Positions 7,874 to 16,918 of a stretch of DNA of 64,000 nucleotides are shown here, one piece after another. The stretch lies in the NCBI RefSeq assembly GCF_900086725.1, contig NZ_LT574838.1, positions 928,099-992,098 of the forward strand. Reading direction: 5' to 3'. This DNA is from Bariatricus massiliensis. Lineage in GTDB: Bacteria > Bacillota > Clostridia > Lachnospirales > Lachnospiraceae. A model generated the notes under the pieces. The model was not told the DNA's origin. It saw nothing but the letters and a program-made list of their open reading frames with translations, and did not search any database. The number at the start of each line of letters is the position of its first letter. Positions within the stretch are counted from its first letter, which is position 1. The translations under genes and the position numbers were made by a program.

Positions 7874-8475
7874 ATGCTTCCCGTCACGCTCCCTTCGGGG
7901 TTATCCGGCTGTATAAAGATATTCCGCCAGCCTTTCCCTTGCTGTGCGTCGAACCACTTATCAAATTGTTTTTGAAATTCTGTTACCATAGCTTTGTATT
8001 CGGTAAGGTTCTTCGGCCGGATGGCTCCGCATACAGAACTATCAAAACGCTCATCCGTTACTTCAACGCTTCCATTCGGCCTTACGCTAATTTTTGCAAG
8101 GGATATTTCCCACACATTATCGCTTCTCTGTAGTTCGGGTGCTTTAGGATTGCTCCCTGCCGCACCCGCCTTAACCACTATCTCAACTGGCCCGGACAAT
8201 CTGTTCACTCGCACAACAATACGGTCTATTCTTTCATAGTTTGCGTCTGGGACAATTGGCAATACCAAGTCTGAATCATTATAATCATAGAATCCCTTGA
8301 TAATAGCGAAACCTTTCGATACCGTCACCGCATTAGTCCCTGCTGTTACCTTCAATGTCATTTCACCATTATCATCTATGCTGACCCCACTCTCGAAGAG
8401 GTTCTCAAAGTACCGGTTGAATTCATCCTGTCCGTACTCATAATCACCATTAAAAAATCCACATTCCTGCATCAT
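7855..8475 (-). CDS. baseplate/tail-tip protein
   Basis: A 206-residue protein starting MMQECGFFNGDYEYGQDEFN, with IDRIVVRVNRLSGPVEIVVK in the middle and a C-terminal GSIWIQEQ. The layout is common in Firmicutes siphophages for a baseplate upper-type protein between the distal tail protein and Gp37-like protein: an N-terminal region that docks, a beta core measuring about 100 residues, a helical ITEFQKQFDKWFD-type segment, and a short C-terminal end. It is 6 bases from the distal tail gene. The exact family is uncertain. Confidence 0.6.
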   Translation of the reverse strand: MMQECGFFNGDYEYGQDEFNRYFENLFESGVSIDDNGEMTLKVTAGTNAVTVSKGFAIIKGFYDYNDSDLVLPIVPDANYERIDRIVVRVNRLSGPVEIVVKAGAAGSNPKAPELQRSDNVWEISLAKISVRPNGSVEVTDERFDSSVCGAIRPKNLTEYKAMVTEFQKQFDKWFDAQQGKGWRNIFIQPDNPEGSVTGSIWIQEQ

Positions 8476-8481
8476 GCCCTC

Positions 8482-9351
8482 CTATATTCCAAGATACCGT
8501 TCCCGGTAGTATATTTCTACACCTCGCGTCTTCTCCGGTTCACTATCACCGGAAAATTCAATCATGTTGTCGCCGGGATACAGCCAAAAAAATTTAGAAG
8601 AAAAATCCAAGTTATCCCATGCGTTTTCGCGCTCATTACCATTGACGATTTCGACGGTTTTCTGCCTGTACGCAGTGTTTATATACATCGTGTCATTACT
8701 CGTTAATGTCTTCATGATTTTTATGTGTTCTCCGGTCCGATGGTTCTTTATCATTGGATTTACCGCTGGCCCCCGAAAGTAAATTTCCACCGGCGTTTCC
8801 ATATCTCCATCGATGTATATGTTCTTTTTCAATGGACCATATTGTTTCATCCTAAATGGGAGACTGAACTTCCATTTCCATCCTCCTACAAGTGTCATGA
8901 TTTTTTGCCCAACAGTTACCGCAGATAATAATTCCGGGTTAACACATACAAGTTCTACAAGACAGGATAATGGTTCACAAATTGTTTTATTATTTATTTT
9001 AAACTTTTGGACCTCATATTCTATTTGTCTATCAATGCCCAATAATTTAATGGTAAGCAAACCGCTTGAATAAGGTGTGAAAAATCTGGTTAATCTACGC
9101 CGTTGTGCCGCAACCTCTTCAATTGATGTGATTGCCACATAATCAAATTCCACTGATATAAGACGCTTAAGCAATTTCTTTCTCTTTACTCTTGCCCCGA
9201 TATGGTTGATATTATCTTCCGTTACTATTTCATAATCAGTAGATTCAATCCCATCATAGTCGATAACATCAAAGGAAGAGCCATCGATAACAAGCTCTTC
9301 CTTTCCATTGTCAAATGTAAAAATGATTTCATTGTTTTTTTCCAAACGCAA
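8482..9351 (-). CDS. distal tail protein (Dit-like)
   Basis: A 289-residue protein with the sipho-tail/Dit pattern: RVKRKKLLKRLISVEFDYVA in the first third, QRRRLTRFFTPYSSGLLTIK at about 82-101, then a conserved CVNPELL turn, and a C-terminal galectin-like half (PVEIYFRGPAVNPMIKN; YPGDNMIEFSGDSE). Dit joins the tail tube to the baseplate. The start overlaps the tape-measure stop by 23 bases. The family call rests on the combination of motifs and on gene order after the tape measure. Confidence 0.8.
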   Translation of the reverse strand: MRLEKNNEIIFTFDNGKEELVIDGSSFDVIDYDGIESTDYEIVTEDNINHIGARVKRKKLLKRLISVEFDYVAITSIEEVAAQRRRLTRFFTPYSSGLLTIKLLGIDRQIEYEVQKFKINNKTICEPLSCLVELVCVNPELLSAVTVGQKIMTLVGGWKWKFSLPFRMKQYGPLKKNIYIDGDMETPVEIYFRGPAVNPMIKNHRTGEHIKIMKTLTSNDTMYINTAYRQKTVEIVNGNERENAWDNLDFSSKFFWLYPGDNMIEFSGDSEPEKTRGVEIYYRERYLGI

Positions 9352-12300
9352 TCTCCCTCCCGACTTTTTTCAACTCTCTAGCTGTCTCAATAGGTGATTT
9401 TACTGGCTGATAAATATTTATTACTTGCTGTACTGACTCATTGCGGCTTATTTCATCAGCCTGCTTGCGCTCTTTCATCAACTCTTTCGCTTCTATTTCT
9501 ACTACGATTTTGTCAGCTACAATTTTATGCTGGTCCTCCACAACAGCGTATATCTGGGACATTATATCAGGTACGTCAATATCTTTTAATCTTTGTGAGA
9601 TTTCATTGATATTGATAGCTTTTAATGTATTTTGGGACAGCTCTTCTGCCGCATCTGTGGCTGATTTTGATTCCTGCTTTATACCCAACCCAAATCCTTG
9701 TGAATACCATCGCCCAACTTTTTTCATTTCTTTTGATGGAGATGCTATACCAAGTACTCTCTTCGCAGAATCTAACGCTGATTTTGCCAATTCTGCCGCC
9801 TTAGATGCCGCACTTGATATCCAGCTACCAATCCCACGCACAAATCCAGAACCAAAGTTGGAACCCGTTGTATAACTATCCTTAGAACCTGCACCGTCAT
9901 TTGCATTTTGCGCTAATTCCAGACCTGATTTATGCGAAGCACCAGATTTGCTACTAACTCCAGATGCATATCTGCCACCAAAGGAAGTACCTGTTGTGGA
10001 TGGGTCTATTGAGCCTGCTCCACGTTTTGCTGCGTCCGCATTGCTTCGCCCAGCATTTTGCGAAGAACCCAACATACCAGATATTCCACTACTGAATAAT
10101 CGTCCAAAAATGCCACCAGTATTTACCGGATTCACAGAACCAGCTCCAGCATTTGCCGCATCTGCATTAGCCTTTCCGGACGCTTTTGAATTTCCTGCCT
10201 GCGATGCAGCCCCAATACCAAAGAACTGCATTATACGTGAGCCAATTCCTTGTGCCTCTGACTCACCGCCGCTTGATTTGAGTCCGTTCAAGAAATCAGT
10301 AACAAGTCCGACTCCCTTTTGAATTAGGCCCTCTTTTCCCTCTTCTACACCTTCTACCGCACCGGGTACGACTTGACTGAATATATCATGTACGGCCCTT
10401 GATGGAGAATGGACTTGCAATACCGCAGCTAGCGCATCCAAATATGAGCATCCGAGTTCATCTGCCTTTGCAGCAACTTCACCACCAAACTCAGAGCCTT
10501 CTATAGCACCTTGTACAGCCTGTTCAAACTTTTTCCGAGTCCCTTCATCTACGCCCTTCAATCCTTCGAGGAAACTTGTTACAGCGGCCCGCGACTCATT
10601 ATTCAGCGAGCCAGATAACGCTGCCAGTTGTCCGAGCATGGCCGGGTCTATGTCTTTTGCAACAGCAGCCGCTCCTCCGGGTAGTTTTGCAAGCTCTGCT
10701 AGGCTCATTGCTGACATATTAGCAAATTCGGTTACGGCGCTGTCTGTTGCCGCTATGGTTCCATTCTTAATTGCGTCACCAAGAAGGACCATATTTTCTC
10801 CTGCTTTAACAGCTTGATTTTTTAATTCTTGGTCTGTTGCTTGGCCATGTGTTTTAAATCCTGTCTGGATAGCCATTAGGGCATCTTGTATAGCAACAGA
10901 ATCTCCCGAAATTATAGCCGCGCTAAGTCCCTCATAAGCTTGAATTGTACTATTATAATGTTCGTAGCTATCACTTGCTTCCTGCAGGGCTTTTTGTTCT
11001 TCTTCGTAGGCTTCTTTTGCTTTTTCCACAGCATAGGCGGCGCCAGTTTGGAGCGCGGCAGTAACATCAGAGACTTGACCATATTTCTCTTCTTCTTCTC
11101 TCGCCTTTGCATTTGCTATTCCCAATTGAGTCTGTTTCTCAGCTAATTTGCTCGAGGCTTCTGCCGATGCTTCCTGACTGGAAAGCAGGTCCTTTAATGC
11201 ATTGCTCCTGTTCTTTATTGCTTCATTATAGCTTGCCTCATAAGCACTTAATATAGCTTCTGCCTTTTTCTTTTCAATCGCCTTATCAATTGCCCCGGCT
11301 AATTCTTCGTACCCTTGAATTTGTCCATCAACAAGCTCTATCTCAATACCCAGCGCCTCTGCCAGCGTAGAAGTGATAAATGCAGCTCGCGCTTCATATC
11401 CTTCTTTTACTCGACCATTCTCATCAACGATTCCCCTAAGTTCATCTGCTAACTCCTGAGTATGCGCTGATTCAGCCAAAACGCCAGATACAGCCTCGTC
11501 ACGCGCCTCTTTTGCTTCTCTGACAGCTTTTGTAGTTTCTTCAACTCGTTCACGCAGTTCTTCCTGTTCTTTCGCGTGTTTGTCCGTTTTCTCGGCACTT
11601 GAATCCGTGATTAGTGCATAAGCCCCAAGACCTGCAGCAAGCGCGGCAACTGCCGTCACTACAATGCCTATAGGATTTGAACTCATTGCTATATTCAACG
11701 AAGTTTGTGCTTTTGTCCACAATCCGGTAAGTGCGGTTGTAACTCCTATCTGCCCATTATATAGTGCCATTAAAGTCTGTCTTATCGTAAGTCCGCCATT
11801 TATTGCAACTGTCTGTAGTGCATTAGCTTTTTCCATGCGGTTCAAAATCGTAGTCGCTGCGGCATTAGCTTTCGTAGCAGTTGTAACTGCCTTTGTTATT
11901 GAATTATAAGATTTTAATGCCACCACACCAGTAGTAACCAATGGCACTGCAACATCCATATTTTTTGTGAAGAGTTCAATCGCTTTTACAACTGCAGGAA
12001 ATGTTACCTTTGCAAGATTGCCACCTATATTTACAATGTTTTTTACTGGAGTAACTAAATTACCAACTGTTTCATTAGACTCAGAGACTTTATCGGAAAA
12101 ATCATTAAAAATGTCTCCCGCTTCTTCTACCACTGATTTTATTCCGCCTGACTCAAAGGCTTCTTGTAATCTCCCCACACCATCTATGCCCGCATCCACC
12201 GCAACTTTGAGCGGCTCCCGCATATTGTCATATATTGAAATTCCAAAATCAGCAATATTGTTCTTAAATATCTGTATACGGCTCTCTAAAGTTTCGTATC

Positions 12301-13306
12301 TTTGCTCAGCTTCTTTTGTTAGCGCATTATTATCATCCCATGCTTGTGTAGCAATATCCAAACTCTTCGAAAGTACGTCACCAGCTCCGGACAGTCTTAA
12401 TAATGCATCTCTCTGCCTTATCTCTGTAATGCCCATTTCGTCCAGTGTAGCAATGGCGCTTTTACCGCTTTCGTCCATGTTTGCCAGACCGGTTATGAAC
12501 GATACTAACGCTTGAGCTGCGTCTTGCTGAAAAGCAGTTTTAAACTCTTCCCCGGTCATTCCCGCAACTGAGGCAAATTCTTCTAATGACTCCCCTCCAG
12601 TTTCTACTGCCAATTGCATTTTTGCCATTACCGTGGATACTGCAGAACCACCGGCATCTGCTGATATGCCCACCGAAGAAATTGCTCCGGAAAGTCCAAG
12701 GATTTTCGCTTCGCTCATGCCGACTTGTTTCCCTGCTCCAGCAAGCCTCAAACCCATTTCCACAACTTCCGACTCTGTAGTTGCCAAATTGTTCCCTAAA
12801 TCAACTACTACTGAGCCTAAATTCTCGAAGCACTCTTGGGGCATTTGTGTAATATTTGCTAATCTGGCAAGAGAAGTAGCCGCTTCCGTCGCACTCATAT
12901 TTGTTGCCACGCCGAGGTCTGACATCGTACGTGTGAACCCCATTATATTCTCATTTTTTATGCCAAGCTGGCCGGCCGCCTCTGCTACGTTAGCAATAGA
13001 AGAAGCTGTCTGAGGAATGTCTTTAGCCATATCCCTTATGCCCTGCCGCATTATGCCGAGTTCTTCATCTGTAGCGTTAACTGTTTTTTTTACGCCTGCA
13101 AATGCACTTTCAAATTCAATACCAGTTTTTACAGCATATACGGCCGTAGCAGTTAACGCTGTGGTAAATGCTGCGCCAGCCGCGGCGGCAGCAATCTTTA
13201 CACCAGTGAGCCCTTTTCTAGCTGTCCCCTCAAACTTTGCCATTGCTTTTTCAGTCTTGGCATTGTCCAGTTCCGTTGTGATTTTTATACTTCCATCACT
13301 TGCCAT
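9329..13306 (-). CDS. tail tape measure protein (TP901 type)
   Basis: A 1325-residue protein, the longest in the window, in the expected place before Dit. The N-terminal third carries the TP901 core (GIEFESAFAGVKKTV, MRQGIRDMAKDIPQ, AAGQLGIKNENI). A hydrophobic segment near 33-58 and another near 546-566 (PIGIVVTAVAALAAGLGAYAL) are typical of tape measures. A coiled-coil region follows (about 570-780). The C-terminal third has three degenerate repeats starting GAGS (VNPVNTGGIFG; IDPSTTGTSFG; KDSYTTGSNFG). It sets tail length and takes part in DNA delivery. A terminator-like hairpin lies just upstream. Confidence 0.92.
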   Translation of the reverse strand: MASDGSIKITTELDNAKTEKAMAKFEGTARKGLTGVKIAAAAAGAAFTTALTATAVYAVKTGIEFESAFAGVKKTVNATDEELGIMRQGIRDMAKDIPQTASSIANVAEAAGQLGIKNENIMGFTRTMSDLGVATNMSATEAATSLARLANITQMPQECFENLGSVVVDLGNNLATTESEVVEMGLRLAGAGKQVGMSEAKILGLSGAISSVGISADAGGSAVSTVMAKMQLAVETGGESLEEFASVAGMTGEEFKTAFQQDAAQALVSFITGLANMDESGKSAIATLDEMGITEIRQRDALLRLSGAGDVLSKSLDIATQAWDDNNALTKEAEQRYETLESRIQIFKNNIADFGISIYDNMREPLKVAVDAGIDGVGRLQEAFESGGIKSVVEEAGDIFNDFSDKVSESNETVGNLVTPVKNIVNIGGNLAKVTFPAVVKAIELFTKNMDVAVPLVTTGVVALKSYNSITKAVTTATKANAAATTILNRMEKANALQTVAINGGLTIRQTLMALYNGQIGVTTALTGLWTKAQTSLNIAMSSNPIGIVVTAVAALAAGLGAYALITDSSAEKTDKHAKEQEELRERVEETTKAVREAKEARDEAVSGVLAESAHTQELADELRGIVDENGRVKEGYEARAAFITSTLAEALGIEIELVDGQIQGYEELAGAIDKAIEKKKAEAILSAYEASYNEAIKNRSNALKDLLSSQEASAEASSKLAEKQTQLGIANAKAREEEEKYGQVSDVTAALQTGAAYAVEKAKEAYEEEQKALQEASDSYEHYNSTIQAYEGLSAAIISGDSVAIQDALMAIQTGFKTHGQATDQELKNQAVKAGENMVLLGDAIKNGTIAATDSAVTEFANMSAMSLAELAKLPGGAAAVAKDIDPAMLGQLAALSGSLNNESRAAVTSFLEGLKGVDEGTRKKFEQAVQGAIEGSEFGGEVAAKADELGCSYLDALAAVLQVHSPSRAVHDIFSQVVPGAVEGVEEGKEGLIQKGVGLVTDFLNGLKSSGGESEAQGIGSRIMQFFGIGAASQAGNSKASGKANADAANAGAGSVNPVNTGGIFGRLFSSGISGMLGSSQNAGRSNADAAKRGAGSIDPSTTGTSFGGRYASGVSSKSGASHKSGLELAQNANDGAGSKDSYTTGSNFGSGFVRGIGSWISSAASKAAELAKSALDSAKRVLGIASPSKEMKKVGRWYSQGFGLGIKQESKSATDAAEELSQNTLKAININEISQRLKDIDVPDIMSQIYAVVEDQHKIVADKIVVEIEAKELMKERKQADEISRNESVQQVINIYQPVKSPIETARELKKVGREIAFGKKQ

Positions 13307-13331
13307 TTTGCGTCGCTCTCCTATCTGTGAC

Positions 13332-13362
13332 GCAAAAAAGGCACCGCATTTCGCTGTGCCTT
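13332..13362 (-). terminator. intrinsic terminator upstream of tape measure gene
   Basis: On the minus strand AAGGCAC, a loop of about 11 bases, GTGCCTT, then TTTTG. It lies between the Gp15 gene and the tape measure gene in the middle of a co-directional structural operon. It may tune tape measure dose or require antitermination. Confidence 0.65.
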
Positions 13363-13390
13363 AATTGCTTACTATGAGGGCGGCAGGAGC

Positions 13391-14029
13391 TTAATCTGCC
13401 ATTCCTTTACCCTCTACTATTTCTTCATGCCTATTTTGTACATAGTCCTTCCATCGCTGATTTCGCATATCAAGTGTTACTTTTTTGCTCTCATCCGCTT
13501 CGGACTTAATCTTATATAGGTTTTTCATATCGTTAATGAAGGCCCTGCGTTCCTTCGAAAGTCCCGATGTACTTACAGTACGGTAGTACATTATTTTACT
13601 CATCTTCGTATCTTCGCCAAGAGACTCAAACAACGCCATGAATTTCCACCAGTGCATCTTTTCTTGAGTAAGGTCGATACCATATTGCTCCTTGAATGAT
13701 GCATAAATATAAGCAGCATCCTGAGAAAGCGCATATGGTGCATTTGATGATTCTTTTCTATGATATCTTTTTTTATTATCGGTATTCGTTTCTGGTATAT
13801 TCCCACAATGATAGAACCATAATATCCGTTCTATGGCTTCCTTAATATTAGCGGGTATATTGGGATAATATAGCTCAAGCATATGAATCAAGATTTCTTC
13901 ATTAGTTTTGCCGCTCCTTAATACCTTGTCAAATAAAATACCAACGGTAAAATCACTTCTTATCGGGTAATCTATACCACAAACAGATACCGACTCCGGA
14001 AGACCGCCCGTTATAATGTCGAATACCAT
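13391..14029 (-). CDS. Gp15-family tail assembly protein
   Basis: A 212-residue protein of the bacteriophage Gp15 family (PF06854): YPIRSDFTVGILFDKVL at the start, ELYYPNIPANIKEAIERILW, and HWWKFMALFESLGEDTKMSK, the most recognisable block of the family. It sits between the small tail assembly protein and the tape measure gene, the position of tail assembly chaperones. The ATG overlaps the previous stop (TAATG), as for coupled chaperone pairs. Confidence 0.85.
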   Translation of the reverse strand: MVFDIITGGLPESVSVCGIDYPIRSDFTVGILFDKVLRSGKTNEEILIHMLELYYPNIPANIKEAIERILWFYHCGNIPETNTDNKKRYHRKESSNAPYALSQDAAYIYASFKEQYGIDLTQEKMHWWKFMALFESLGEDTKMSKIMYYRTVSTSGLSKERRAFINDMKNLYKIKSEADESKKVTLDMRNQRWKDYVQNRHEEIVEGKGMAD

Positions 14030-14394
14030 TATTCGCCTATCACTTTTAATTTCTGATTAATTTTTGCAGTTCTTTTTTTGATAATAGGCGCTACTTGTTC
14101 CGGATATAACGAAGCCATTTCATCAAGAGCTTCAAGACATGTCAGAAAATCCACCTCACTGCCAAATACTTTTTCCGCGCTTCCTTCTCCAAATATATCA
14201 TCAACATAGTCTATGATGGCACTACACTGCTCCTTAATTGCTATGCTTCCAGTCATTTCGGAGCTTGCAGCCTTGATTCTTTTTACGGTCTCATCAAACT
14301 TTGTTTCAAATTTTTGTACTACCTTTGGATTCAATAAATCTGCTTGCAACGCTACTCCTAACAATTTGACTTCCACCATTTTCATCTTGTTCAT
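14029..14394 (-). CDS. tail assembly chaperone-like protein
   Basis: A 121-residue, largely helical protein (QADLLNPKVVQKFETKFDET at 18-37; LTCLEALDEMASLYPEQVAP near 83-102). Position and size, between the tail tube and Gp15, match the first of the two tail assembly proteins that coat the tape measure. No slippery sequence for a frameshift to Gp15 was recognised; instead the two genes overlap by one base. A DUF6673-like identity is suspected but not certain. Confidence 0.65.
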   Translation of the reverse strand: MNKMKMVEVKLLGVALQADLLNPKVVQKFETKFDETVKRIKAASSEMTGSIAIKEQCSAIIDYVDDIFGEGSAEKVFGSEVDFLTCLEALDEMASLYPEQVAPIIKKRTAKINQKLKVIGE

Positions 14395-14443
14395 CCTCCA
14401 TTTCTCGCTCTAATACCTTAATATTCTCTTGAACCGGTGTATT

Positions 14444-14965
14444 TCACTTTGATGTTGGTGCAACAGGTGTAAATGTATATTCTGCCGGATTTACACCAAT
14501 CTTCTTGAATTCAATGTCAATTGCAGAAGACTCCCCTGCATTACCAGAACCATCAGAATTTACGATAATAGAACACTGCCCCTTTTCACCTTTGCCATTC
14601 AAAATATTAAAATACACATAGTTTGTTACGACTCCGTTTCCTGTACCATATTTCATAGCATGTGACAAACAGAAGTCTTGTGCTTCATCGCCTGCATACC
14701 TATCTCCAGTAACTGCGAAAGAACGTTGCGTCCCTGTTTTCATTGTGTTCTGACCTGCGCGAATATACTGTTTATCCTGTGTTACTGGATTGAGCTGCGC
14801 ATCAAGACCGGCAATTCCCATTTCTACTACAGCATAATTAGATTCAGTCGTCGGTGTTGATGCGTTGGGCTCTAAATCAATTGCAAATACATAATCATCA
14901 TTTGTCACCCAGCCCTCATATTCAGGTTTAATTGCATAGCCTTTCATAAGTTCATTTAATTTCAT
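14444..14965 (-). CDS. phage tail tube protein
   Basis: A 173-residue protein starting MKLNELMKGYAIKPEYEGWV. The start is taken at 14965, because AGGAG lies 10 bases upstream and the longer open frame to 15034 overlaps the previous gene. The sequence has the pattern of A118/SPP1-type tube proteins: VVEMGIAGLDAQLNPV, then AFAVTG-type RSFAVTGDRYAGDEAQDF, and VYFNILNGKGEKGQCSIIVN. It forms the hexameric tail tube around the tape measure. It follows the three minor capsid/connector genes as expected. Confidence 0.85.
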   Translation of the reverse strand: MKLNELMKGYAIKPEYEGWVTNDDYVFAIDLEPNASTPTTESNYAVVEMGIAGLDAQLNPVTQDKQYIRAGQNTMKTGTQRSFAVTGDRYAGDEAQDFCLSHAMKYGTGNGVVTNYVYFNILNGKGEKGQCSIIVNSDGSGNAGESSAIDIEFKKIGVNPAEYTFTPVAPTSK

Positions 14966-14969
14966 ATAA

Positions 14970-15404
14970 TTATTTCTCCTTTTCAAAATAGATAACACGG
15001 CACTGGACCATATACTGTGCCAAATTGTTCTCAAGGTCTACTGTTGCAAGATTCGGCATATTCTGGAGCGACTCTATCTTTCTCATCTTACAGTTCGTTC
15101 CAAAATCCGGATAATTTTCACTTCTATTTTGTTCGTCTATCCAGTCAATCATCCTTTGTGCCATATTCATCGCTTCTATATTTGTGGAATCTGTATCTGG
15201 TGAATAATACCATGTAAATACGACTGAAAAACCATATTCTTTATCAGCGGCCCTTATATATTTCTTTATGGTTTTTCCAGAATAGTCCGTCAAGAATGAT
15301 AAACTGCCGGGGGAATTATTAGCAAAGTTAAATACGGTGAGCCCACCCGTCAGCTCTCCAATGATAGGTTTTATGTATTCTATCATCGCTTCATGCTTTG
15401 TCAT
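14970..15404 (-). CDS. minor capsid / tail terminator-type protein
   Basis: A 144-residue protein starting MTKHEAMIEYIKPIIGELTG; GGGAGG lies upstream of the chosen ATG (15402-15404). Features are FNFANNSPGSLSFLTDYSG near residues 30-48, an internal MAQRMIDWIDEQNRSENYPD block, and a strand-rich end. The place between minor capsid 2 and the tail tube matches the third minor capsid protein of Listeria A118-like phages, which acts at the neck as tail terminator or connector. Confidence 0.7.
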   Translation of the reverse strand: MTKHEAMIEYIKPIIGELTGGLTVFNFANNSPGSLSFLTDYSGKTIKKYIRAADKEYGFSVVFTWYYSPDTDSTNIEAMNMAQRMIDWIDEQNRSENYPDFGTNCKMRKIESLQNMPNLATVDLENNLAQYMVQCRVIYFEKEK

Positions 15405-15405
15405 A

Positions 15406-15822
15406 TTACCTCCCTCTAACAAATCTCTGTACAGAATCTGTAAACTCTTCTATTCTTGCTGTTTTCATGGCTTTGTCCCAATGTGATGTAGCAAATGCAT
15501 GTCGGGATTTATCATAATTTAGCGGGCGGCCCGTCTCGACTTTACTTTCTCCATATCTCGCCCAAGGACTTCCAGTTATCCTTGACACCATTAAGATTCC
15601 ATTAAACTGATATCTCGCATGTGGTGACAAGTAATGAACAATCCCTTCGTTTCCTTGCACATATGTTCTTACATTGCGTGACAATATCATATTTCTGGCT
15701 GGAACATATGGCTCCATCAGCCTTCTTGCTTCATTAGCCATAAACAATAGAGTTGACCCCTTTCCGGTAGCTTCTTCTGCAATCTGCTTTACTTCTTTTT
15801 TCCACTTCATTTCTATTTTCAT
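15406..15822 (-). CDS. minor capsid protein 2 family
   Basis: A 138-residue protein starting MKIEMKWKKEVKQIAEEATG, with GGAGGG 7 bases before the ATG. The sequence contains EARRLMEPYVPARNMILSRN, HYLSPHARYQFNG and HAFATSHWDKAMKTARIEEF, the pattern of the minor capsid 2 family (PF11114) of phages with A118-like heads. It is a head-completion or neck protein. One base separates it from the next gene. Confidence 0.8.
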   Translation of the reverse strand: MKIEMKWKKEVKQIAEEATGKGSTLLFMANEARRLMEPYVPARNMILSRNVRTYVQGNEGIVHYLSPHARYQFNGILMVSRITGSPWARYGESKVETGRPLNYDKSRHAFATSHWDKAMKTARIEEFTDSVQRFVRGR

Positions 15823-15826
15823 GCAA

Positions 15827-16261
15827 CTACCCTCCAAGCCTATAATGTTTTCCGGCAATCGCTTTTGTATTATCCGAAATGGCTGTTATCCGGAACGATT
15901 CTGGTTTATACTTATTGAGTAATTGTGCCGATGAGATTGCATGATTTGCGCCGATTTCATCTTTACATTCGCCATGTATTACAATATCATCTGGTTTAAG
16001 AGTAAAGAATTGTTCTCTATCTTGTTCGTCAAGAAGTATCCACTGATGATAGGGTCTGTAATTATTGCTTGATGGAATCCTAACAGTATATACATTTGTC
16101 ATTTGTAAGCCTTTTCCAGATTCTACCCTATCAATCAAAGATTTATAATAACAATTATGTATGACTTTCCTATACCATACATCAGTCTTTTTCGCATTAT
16201 CAGACGCACGCAAACAATTATATAACGTAATTGTATGTGTATAATTTGGATTCATTATCAT
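15827..16261 (-). CDS. head-completion protein (minor capsid 1-like position)
   Basis: A 144-residue protein starting MIMNPNYTHTITLYNCLRAS. It is beta-rich with WYRKVIHNCYYKSLIDRVES, then RPYHQWILLDEQDREQFFTL and a C-terminal DNTKAIAGKHYRLGG. Position after the connector and before minor capsid 2 is that of minor capsid 1 or head-closure proteins. Its ATG overlaps the connector stop (ATGA). The family is not certain from sequence alone. Confidence 0.6.
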   Translation of the reverse strand: MIMNPNYTHTITLYNCLRASDNAKKTDVWYRKVIHNCYYKSLIDRVESGKGLQMTNVYTVRIPSSNNYRPYHQWILLDEQDREQFFTLKPDDIVIHGECKDEIGANHAISSAQLLNKYKPESFRITAISDNTKAIAGKHYRLGG

Positions 16262-16638
16262 ACCCCTGCATACATCAAGCCAGTAAGCGAAAGATGTCTA
16301 TATATAATCTTATAAATCTCTTTCTCTAATGCGCTTTCTGTGAGTTCGCTCACTAGATACGTTCCTGACTCTCCGTCATTACTATAGCTTTGTAAGATTT
16401 TACCACTTTCGTCCTTGGTTGATTCGTGTTGATACAATTTATTTGCCACTTCGCAACAGCACATCTGTACACAATATGGAATGTCTGATAGCAAATCAAT
16501 CCTCCCAAACGTAAGGTGTCTGATTTCGGAAGAGGCCCGATTACTCCAATACTCGAAATCCTCTTCCGGAATCTTCTTTGTTTTTCCAGCATACTTTGTA
16601 TAGTATTCATATGATGCATATGTAACCATGCTTGCCAC
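16258..16638 (-). CDS. head-tail connector (Gp6/DNA-packaging adaptor)
   Basis: A 126-residue helical protein: TYASYEYYTKYAGKTKKIPE, then EDFEYWSNRASSEIRHLTFG, a central helix CVQMCCCEVANKLYQHE, and a C-terminal ALEKEIYKIIYRHLSLTGLM. This is the usual phage head-tail adaptor layout for proteins next to the major capsid gene. It would dock on the portal. It overlaps the next gene by 4 bases. Confidence 0.75.
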   Translation of the reverse strand: MASMVTYASYEYYTKYAGKTKKIPEEDFEYWSNRASSEIRHLTFGRIDLLSDIPYCVQMCCCEVANKLYQHESTKDESGKILQSYSNDGESGTYLVSELTESALEKEIYKIIYRHLSLTGLMYAGV

Positions 16639-16646
16639 CTCCTTAA

Positions 16647-16898
16647 CTACGCCACTTCAAGTATAGCGCTACCAACTCCGACACATTTGTTCATTGAGTC
16701 AACTTCTACAATAACAATTTTCATTCCGGAAGTTGCTTCAATATCCGATACTCCGTCCCACGTTTTGTATCCGGTCGTACATGTTACACCTAATTTAGGC
16801 ATAGTCGGGTTTGCGGCTATTTTATATTTGTAGCTATTTCCGCTTGTTAAAATTGGGACTACTGTTATCTTCGTAGTCCCGCTCGTGCTACCCGCCAC
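16647..16898 (-). CDS. small capsid-associated beta protein
   Basis: At least 83 residues from a GTG at 16896-16898. The frame stays open further upstream (VNLNVTS precedes VAGSTSGTTK), and an AGGGAG site sits at the capsid stop, so the true start may be a non-ATG codon near 16910. The sequence is threonine- and valine-rich (STSGTTKITVVPILTSGNSY; GMKIVIVEVDSMNKCVGVG), like small Ig-like or head-decoration proteins encoded after major capsid genes. Function is inferred from position. Confidence 0.6.
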   Translation of the reverse strand: MAGSTSGTTKITVVPILTSGNSYKYKIAANPTMPKLGVTCTTGYKTWDGVSDIEATSGMKIVIVEVDSMNKCVGVGSAILEVA

Positions 16899-16918
16899 TG
16901 AGGTAACATTCAGATTAA

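Noticed and set aside
9394..13364. Open frames on the + strand opposite the tape measure gene
   Set aside because: They are mirror frames of a strongly coding minus-strand gene and have no start signals or domain-like sequence.
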